64,000 nucleotides of DNA from Pseudomonadota bacterium (GTDB lineage: Bacteria > Pseudomonadota > Gammaproteobacteria > Burkholderiales > Casimicrobiaceae): the NCBI GenBank assembly GCA_018241765.1, contig JAFEDD010000031.1, positions 1 to 64,000 of the forward strand, written 5' to 3'. Positions within the stretch are counted from its first letter, which is position 1, and each line of letters starts with the position of its first letter. The position numbers and the translations under genes were made by a program. The notes under the pieces are model-generated. The model saw nothing but the letters and a program-made list of their open reading frames with translations, was not told where the DNA came from and searched no databases. Shown piece by piece: positions 58,862-64,000 of this stretch.

Positions 58862-59266
58862 ATGACCGAACCCCATGAAGCCGTCAGCATCGCCACATTG
58901 AGCGCATTCACCGATGCCTGGAACCGTCACGATGTCGACGCACTGATGCGGTTCATGACCGACGACTGCGTGTTCATGACGGCGGGAGGCTCCGAGGCCT
59001 GCGGCACGCGCCATGTCGGCCGCGACGCGGTCCGCGCCGCGTTCGCCGCCGCCTGGGCCATGGTGCCCGACGCGCAGTGGCGGAACGGGCGACATTTCGT
59101 GTCCGGCGATTTTGGCGTGTCGCAATGGACGTTCACCGGCACCGCAGCCGACGGCAGCCGCATCGAAACGGACGGCGTCGACGTGTTCACGTTCCGCGAC
59201 GGCAAGATTGCCGTCAAGAACGCGTTTCGCAAGGCGCGCCCGAACCTCGCACCGGCAAAGCCCTGA
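58862..59266 (+). CDS. NTF2-like/SnoaL-type small protein
   Basis: 134 residues with the cone-shaped fold signature FTDAWNRHDVDALMRFMTDDCVFMTAGG and WTFTGTAADGSRIETDGVDVFTFRDGKIAVKNAF. Members are often isomerase- or binding-type proteins with ligand pockets; no active residues can be assigned. ATG at 58862. It is followed 10 nt later by the FAD oxidoreductase gene and may act with it. Confidence 0.82.
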   Translation: MTEPHEAVSIATLSAFTDAWNRHDVDALMRFMTDDCVFMTAGGSEACGTRHVGRDAVRAAFAAAWAMVPDAQWRNGRHFVSGDFGVSQWTFTGTAADGSRIETDGVDVFTFRDGKIAVKNAFRKARPNLAPAKP

Positions 59267-59276
59267 CGATTCCACC

Positions 59277-60686
59277 ATGGCAAACGATTCGCCGCGCCCG
59301 AGCGCCTACGACCCGCGCTACGATCCGCTGGTCGCCCACCACCCTGGTCATGGGCAGGATTACGCGCCCACCTACTGGGTCGCGACGGCTGGCCCGCCGC
59401 CCGAAGATGACGGCCCGATCAGCGGCGATCGCGATGTCGATGTCGTCATCGTCGGCGCCGGGTTCACGGGCCTTGCCACGGCGCTGTTCCTCGCACGGGA
59501 GCACGGCATCCGCGCCACCGTGCTCGAAGCGAACCGCACCGCCTGGGGTTGCACCAGTCGCAATGGGGGCCAGGGTCAAAACGCCAGCGGGCGTCTCTAT
59601 CGCTCACAGTGGATCGCGCGCTGGGGCAAGGAGACCGCGCTGCGGCTCGATGCCGAGATCCGCGAAGGTTTCGACACCTTCAAGCGCCTGGTTGCCGAAT
59701 TCCCGTGCGACGCGTCGGCCGGTGGCCATCTCTATACGGCCCATCGTGCGAAGAAGCTGGAGTTTCTGCGCAGCGAAGGGCAACTGATGCGCGACGTCTT
59801 CGGCTACGACACGCGCATGTTGAGCGCGGACGAGCTTCGTCGCGACTACGTCATCGACCGAGAGGCCGAGGGCGCGTTGCTCGAACCCGACGGCATCGGC
59901 GTGCATCCGCTGAAGCTCGCCTTCGGTTACCTGCGCGCGGCGCGCGCCGCGGGCGCCACCGTGCATCCGGCAAGTCCGGTGCTCTCGGTCGAGACACGCA
60001 ACGGCGTGCATCATCTGCGCACGCCCGGCGGCACCGTGCGGGCGCGGGCCATCGCGTTCGCCACGGGCGGCTACACGGGCAACCATCTGCACCCAAGCCT
60101 CGCGGCCAAGATCATGCCGATTCTGTCGAACTCGCTGGTCACGCGGCCGATGACCGCGGCCGAGCTCGACGCGACCGGCTTCAAGACCGACATCTTCATC
60201 ACCGACACCCGCACGCTGCGCTTCTACTATCGCAAGCTCGGTGATGGGCGCGTGCAGATCGGCAGCCGCAGCTCGATCACCGGGGCCGACGCGCCAAACC
60301 CGAAACACATGCAAGTGCTGATCGATGGATTGCATCGAAAATTCCCGGCCCTGAAGGACGTCGCCATCGACCATTCATGGTGGGGTTGGGTCGATGTCAG
60401 CCACGACATGATGCCGCGCATCACGCAGCCCGATCCGAACGCGTCGCTCTATTACGCGCTGGGTTACGGCGGCAACGGCGTGAGTTTCTCGGCGCATGCC
60501 GGCAAACGCCTGGCGCAGCGCATCGCCGGGCAATCGCTCAAGGCATTCGATCTGCCGATCTACGCGTCACCCCTGCGCTACCCGCTCGCCTTCAACCAGA
60601 TCGAGGCGCGTGCGTGGGCGCCGTTTCGGCGCCTCGGGCAGCGCGCGCTCTACCACTGGTATCACCTGCGCGACGAGCAACTTTGA
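59277..60686 (+). CDS. FAD-dependent amine/amino-acid oxidoreductase (DAO family)
   Basis: 469 residues. A Rossmann FAD loop VVIVGAGFTGLATALFLARE is at about residues 56-75, after a 55-residue lead, followed by SRNGGQGQNASGR and a C-terminal GYGGNGVSFSAHAGKRLA. This is the pattern of gamma-glutamylputrescine oxidase and related DAO enzymes, which oxidise an amine and give H2O2 or reduce a quinone. Substrate is not certain. ATG at 59277; the frame is open upstream over the previous gene but that part is out of context. Confidence 0.88.
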   Translation: MANDSPRPSAYDPRYDPLVAHHPGHGQDYAPTYWVATAGPPPEDDGPISGDRDVDVVIVGAGFTGLATALFLAREHGIRATVLEANRTAWGCTSRNGGQGQNASGRLYRSQWIARWGKETALRLDAEIREGFDTFKRLVAEFPCDASAGGHLYTAHRAKKLEFLRSEGQLMRDVFGYDTRMLSADELRRDYVIDREAEGALLEPDGIGVHPLKLAFGYLRAARAAGATVHPASPVLSVETRNGVHHLRTPGGTVRARAIAFATGGYTGNHLHPSLAAKIMPILSNSLVTRPMTAAELDATGFKTDIFITDTRTLRFYYRKLGDGRVQIGSRSSITGADAPNPKHMQVLIDGLHRKFPALKDVAIDHSWWGWVDVSHDMMPRITQPDPNASLYYALGYGGNGVSFSAHAGKRLAQRIAGQSLKAFDLPIYASPLRYPLAFNQIEARAWAPFRRLGQRALYHWYHLRDEQL

Positions 60687-60708
60687 CTCGCCAGCGTCGG
60701 TGCCTGGC

Positions 60709-61296
60709 TCAGACGTCCTCGCCGACCCCGATCGGCGCCGGCGCCTTGCGCAGGATTTGCGAGAACAGGCGCTCATAGGCAGGGTCGGGTGGGAAGCGCC
60801 CTGTCAGCGGATCACGATTCTCGGCGAACGCACTGTCGACCTCGGCCCACGCCTCTTCGCTCAGGTTTTGCTCGGCAGCCGGCAGCACCACCTCCTCCTC
60901 GAGCCGCATGTGCTCGAGGTAGAACTTGATGTAGCGTCGACACGCCCCCTCAAACGCGGCACGGCGGCTGTCGCCGATCATCTCCCACGCGGTCAACAGA
61001 TGTTGCAGTTCGCGTACCAGTTGCTCGCCTCGCGCATGTTCGCGATCGAGCCGCTCGATGGCCGCACGCACGTCGGGGGACGTGCTGCCGATCTTCGGAA
61101 ACATCAGCTCCGATTCCTTCGTGTGGTGATGCCGTTCCGGGAACTCGTCGACGTAGAACAGCATCGCGCGCAGCACCGAAAAATACGTCACCGTGTCGCG
61201 CTTGGGACCGCGCTCGACCATCATCATCAACGAGCGCAACATCGCCGCGAGCGCGGCATGCTCCTCACGAATGACACGCAAGCTTTCATGAGACAT
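60709..61296 (-). CDS. hemerythrin-domain protein
   Basis: 195 residues. The diiron ligands are expected in EEHAALAAML, FPERHHHTKESELMFP and LEHMRLEEEVVLPAAE, in a four-helix bundle. Such proteins bind O2 or NO or help iron-sulfur repair. ATG at 61296 follows GGAGT. It faces away from ilvA across a 312-bp gap with an FNR/DNR-like site, which would fit control by oxygen or NO. Confidence 0.9.
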   Translation of the reverse strand: MSHESLRVIREEHAALAAMLRSLMMMVERGPKRDTVTYFSVLRAMLFYVDEFPERHHHTKESELMFPKIGSTSPDVRAAIERLDREHARGEQLVRELQHLLTAWEMIGDSRRAAFEGACRRYIKFYLEHMRLEEEVVLPAAEQNLSEEAWAEVDSAFAENRDPLTGRFPPDPAYERLFSQILRKAPAPIGVGEDV

Positions 61297-61440
61297 CGGA
61301 CACTCCTTTCAGTCACCACGGTGCGGCGTCGCGCCGCGACGGCATCAGCGCGGAGCATACGCGACACGGCGTTCGTGCGCATCGACCACCGCAGCGGCAC
61401 GGCGAAACCGGCAATACACACCAGGCCTGCACGCCGGTCA

Positions 61441-61454
61441 TTGACCTGTGTCAT
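61441..61454. promoter_or_regulatory. candidate FNR/DNR-type operator
   Basis: TTGACCTGTGTCAT matches TTGAY-N4-RTCAA at nine of ten defined positions. It sits in the 312-bp region between the divergent hemerythrin and threonine ammonia-lyase genes, 145 bp from the hemerythrin start. The rest of the gap shows no gene. Confidence 0.35.
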
Positions 61455-61608
61455 GGTGTGCGGCGGCAAGGCCATGGAGCAAGCACCGTCGAGCGAGCAC
61501 AACCGCGCCCTCAACGTGGTTTCCCGCTCCGGGCACCCCTCGCCCGCCGCGCGCGCCCGTAGGTAGAGTTGAGCGCGGCGGTTGGCAGCGCTTCCCTAAA
61601 ATGGCGCC

Positions 61609-62841
61609 ATGAAATCCGCCTCCCGTTTGCCCGTCACCATCGATGACATCGAAGCCGCGCGCCAGCGCATCGCTGGCGCCGTCGAGCGCACGCCCTGCCT
61701 GCATTCCAAGACGCTGTCGCGTATCTTCCGCTGCGAGGTCTGGCTCAAGTTCGAGAACTTGCAGTTCACGGCGAGCTTCAAGGAGCGCGGCGCGCTGAAC
61801 AAACTGCTCTCGCTCAGCGACGACGAGAAAATCCGCGGCGTCGTTGCCATGAGCGCCGGGAATCATGCCCAGGGCGTGGCCTATCACGCGGGTCGCCTCG
61901 GAATCCCTGCGACCATCGTGATGCCGGCGTTCACGCCATTCGTCAAGGTACGCAATACCGAAGGGCACGGCGCACGGGTGGTGCTGCACGGCAACACGCT
62001 CGCCGAGGCATCGCAGCATGCGCGCGAACTCGCCGCGCGGCATCAGTATGTCTTCGTGCATCCCTACGACGATGCGCACATCATCGCCGGTCAGGGGACG
62101 CTCGCACTCGAGATGCTGGAGGCCGCGCCCGATCTCGACGCGCTGGTGGTGCCGGTCGGTGGTGGCGGCCTGATCGCCGGCTGCGCGGTCGCCGCGCACA
62201 GTCGGCGACCGGCCATCGAAATCATCGGTGTCGAATCGATCACGTTTCCGGCGATGGCGCAGCGGCTTCGCGATGAACCGGTGAACGTGGGCAGCGAAAC
62301 CATCGCCGAGGGCCTCGCCGTGCGCGACACCGGCGAACTCCCGTTGGCCATCGCCCGCGCCCTGGTGAACGACGTGCTGTTGGTCGAAGAGTCGACCATC
62401 GAGCAGGCCATCGCGCTCTTGATCGAAATCGAAAAGACGGTGACCGAGGGCGCCGGCGCCGCCGGCATCGCGGCGTTGCTGCAACACGGTCACCGCTTTC
62501 AGGGCAAACGCGTCGGCGTCGTGCTCTGTGGCGGCAACATCGATTCGCGCATCCTCGCCAGCATCCTGATGCGGAACCTGGTGCGCGAAGGGCGCCTGAT
62601 CCGCGTTCGCGTTCGCATTCCCGACGTCGCGGGCGCGCTCGCCAAGCTGACCAAGGTGGTTGGCGATGCCGGCGCCAACGTCGTCGACGTCGAACATCAG
62701 CGTCTCTTTGGCGTCTTCAGCGTGAAGGCCACCGAGGTGGAGCTGACCCTCGAGACTCGCGACCGCGAACACGTCGAGAAGCTCCTGGCCGAACTCGACC
62801 TGCACGGCTTCACCGCCCACCTGCTCGCAAGCGGCGAATGA
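61609..62841 (+). CDS. ilvA: threonine ammonia-lyase (threonine dehydratase)
   Basis: 410 residues of fold-type II PLP enzymes. PLP-lysine is in FTASFKERGALNKL, the phosphate loop is VPVGGGGLIAGCAV, and ENLQFT and SAGNHAQGVAYH are typical. One ACT-like domain is at the C-terminus (RLIRVRVRIPDVAGALAKL), as in the shorter threonine dehydratase form. It converts threonine to 2-oxobutanoate and ammonia. ATG at 61609. Its TGA overlaps the next ATG (ATGA). Confidence 0.93.
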   Translation: MKSASRLPVTIDDIEAARQRIAGAVERTPCLHSKTLSRIFRCEVWLKFENLQFTASFKERGALNKLLSLSDDEKIRGVVAMSAGNHAQGVAYHAGRLGIPATIVMPAFTPFVKVRNTEGHGARVVLHGNTLAEASQHARELAARHQYVFVHPYDDAHIIAGQGTLALEMLEAAPDLDALVVPVGGGGLIAGCAVAAHSRRPAIEIIGVESITFPAMAQRLRDEPVNVGSETIAEGLAVRDTGELPLAIARALVNDVLLVEESTIEQAIALLIEIEKTVTEGAGAAGIAALLQHGHRFQGKRVGVVLCGGNIDSRILASILMRNLVREGRLIRVRVRIPDVAGALAKLTKVVGDAGANVVDVEHQRLFGVFSVKATEVELTLETRDREHVEKLLAELDLHGFTAHLLASGE

Positions 62842-63764
62842 CGACGCCTGCGCTGCCCGCGGACATCGCGTTCATCGAGCGGGACTGGCTATCCGCCAAC
62901 CACATCATGCTGCGCGACGGCACGGGTGCGACGTTGATCGACACCGGTTACGGCAAGTTCAATGCCGTCACACTCGCGCGTGTCGCCGAGACGCTCGATG
63001 GCTGGGGCGGATGCGAACTCGAGCGAATCATCAACACCCATATTCACAGCGATCACATCGGCGGCAACGCCGAACTGCAGCGCCAGCACCGCGGCTGCTC
63101 CATCGCGGTGCCAGCCGCCGAGCAGTCGGCGCTCGTGCATTGGGACTCCCCGGAACAGATGCTCTCCTATGCCGATCAGCAGGCCGAGCGTTTCGCCTGG
63201 GACGAAGTCATCGACGCCGGGCAGACGCTGCGCCTGGGCGGCGAGGAGTGGCAGACGATCGCAACGCCTGGGCACGACATGGGCTCTTTGGTGCTCTACG
63301 CGCCGCGCCTGCGCATTCTCATCGCCGCCGACGCGCTGTGGGAACACGGCATGGGCTTCGTGCCACCGCAAGCGATCGACGCCGCTGCGCTGCCCGCGCA
63401 GCGCGCAACCCTCGAACGGCTTGCCGCGCTCGACGTGGCACTGGTCATTCCGGGTCATGGTCCGATGTTCACCGACTTTCGTGGCGCTCTCGCCCGCGCG
63501 ATGGCCAAGTTGGAAGCGCTGGCGGCGGACGACCTGCGCGTGGCGCGCAGCGTCGTCAAGGGGATGTTCGTCTATTCGATGATGTGGCGGGAGACGATGC
63601 CACGCGCGGAGCTGCCCGACTACGTGGCGCGGGTTGGCGTGCACCGCGACTACAACGCCCAGTTCTTCCGCATGAGCAATGAGGCCTACGCCGAATGGCT
63701 TTGCGCCGAAGCGGTGAAGACGGGTCGCGTGCGCATCGAGGGCGACCGCCTGGTCAGCGTCTGA
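62838..63764 (+). CDS. MBL-fold metallo-hydrolase
   Basis: 308 residues. The zinc motif is THIHSDHIGG, followed by ATPGHDMGSLVLY, AADALWEHG and IPGHGPMF, so all metal ligands of the beta-lactamase fold appear present. The closest general type is a glyoxalase-II-like hydrolase. Substrate unknown. It overlaps the end of ilvA by 4 nt and is probably cotranscribed. Its last 11 bp overlap the end of the convergent methyltransferase gene. Confidence 0.9.
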   Translation: MTTPALPADIAFIERDWLSANHIMLRDGTGATLIDTGYGKFNAVTLARVAETLDGWGGCELERIINTHIHSDHIGGNAELQRQHRGCSIAVPAAEQSALVHWDSPEQMLSYADQQAERFAWDEVIDAGQTLRLGGEEWQTIATPGHDMGSLVLYAPRLRILIAADALWEHGMGFVPPQAIDAAALPAQRATLERLAALDVALVIPGHGPMFTDFRGALARAMAKLEALAADDLRVARSVVKGMFVYSMMWRETMPRAELPDYVARVGVHRDYNAQFFRMSNEAYAEWLCAEAVKTGRVRIEGDRLVSV

Positions 63765-64000
63765 TCGCGGCGATCTTCTGCTTCACGGCGACGATTGCAC
63801 CATCGTCGGCGCGCTCGGCACCTTCCTCGTAGGCCAGCACACGAAACTGCTCGCGCGTGTGCTCGAGCAGTTCGTTTTCGCGCAACAGGAAGTCCGGCCG
63901 TGATGGGCGCCCGTAGCGCTCGTTGCCAACCATGAACGTCTCGTAGAGCAGCAACCCGCCCGGCGCGACCGTCGAGAGCAGCGCCGGCAACGCCGCTCGC
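63754..64000 (-). CDS. SAM-dependent methyltransferase, partial (C-terminal part)
   Basis: About 80 residues run off the right edge, so the start is missing. The text LPALLSTVAPGGLLLYETF and FLLRENELLEHT is the C-terminal part of a class I methyltransferase of the TehB-like kind: the post-motif III strand followed by the family's GRPSRPDFLL. Convergent with the MBL-fold gene; the two ends overlap by 11 bp. The methyl acceptor cannot be read. Confidence 0.8.
   Translation of the reverse strand, partial: RAALPALLSTVAPGGLLLYETFMVGNERYGRPSRPDFLLRENELLEHTREQFRVLAYEEGAERADDGAIVAVKQKIAAIRR

Overview
The window is GC-rich, densely coded DNA from a Gram-negative bacterium. The housekeeping genes (trmJ next to divergent suhB, mutS, mfd, a DUF2339/DUF3999 pair, an iron-binding protein gene) suggest a proteobacterium, most likely a betaproteobacterium. 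This is inferred from gene content; no rRNA or tRNA gene was seen. REGION 1 (1-15083, minus strand) is a surface-polysaccharide locus. It holds two glycosyltransferases at the left edge, a hexapeptide acyltransferase, a Wzt/Wzm-type ABC exporter and a CDP-paratose-2-epimerase-like enzyme. After an interruption come another glycosyltransferase, an AsnB-type amidotransferase that keeps its catalytic Cys, a UDP-glucuronate decarboxylase and a UDP-glucuronate 4-epimerase. Several of these genes overlap by 1-4 nt. The interruption (6.3-9.9 kb) consists of three arrays of palindromic REP/BIME repeats around a lone REP-associated tyrosine transposase (RAYT) and a VapBC-like toxin-antitoxin pair. A fourth array in the opposite orientation lies at 15.3-16.6 kb. 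REGION 2 (16.6-32.8 kb, almost all minus strand) is a lasso-peptide gene cluster with an unusual layout. Three different precursor genes each lie just downstream of their own AsnB-like lasso cyclase, and two of these pairs also have an HPr-kinase-like gene. All three pairs seem to share one PqqD-like recognition protein (B1), one transglutaminase-like leader peptidase (B2) and one ABC exporter. Two nucleotidyltransferase-like proteins and a PRMT-like methyltransferase with a probable C-terminal PqqD-like domain complete the cluster. A decayed IS3-type transposase fragment separates module 1 from modules 2 and 3. REGION 3 (32.9-41.7 kb, plus strand) is a Wzx/Wzy-type exopolysaccharide secretion and polymerisation operon: PHP-family phosphatase (CpsB/YwqE type), Wza-like export protein, Wzc-like tyrosine autokinase, a membrane-anchored J-domain protein, an unknown membrane protein, a FecR-like periplasmic protein and an O-antigen-ligase/polymerase. 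REGION 4 (41.8-64 kb) is core genome: trmJ, suhB, acetate kinase, an SDR oxidoreductase, mutS, an Fe3+-binding protein with a candidate Fur box, mfd, a LamG-fold surface protein, DUF2339/DUF3999 membrane proteins, an NTF2-like protein, an FAD amine oxidase, a hemerythrin, threonine ammonia-lyase, an MBL-fold hydrolase and the end of a methyltransferase gene. All calls come from reading the sequence by eye; no database search was run.
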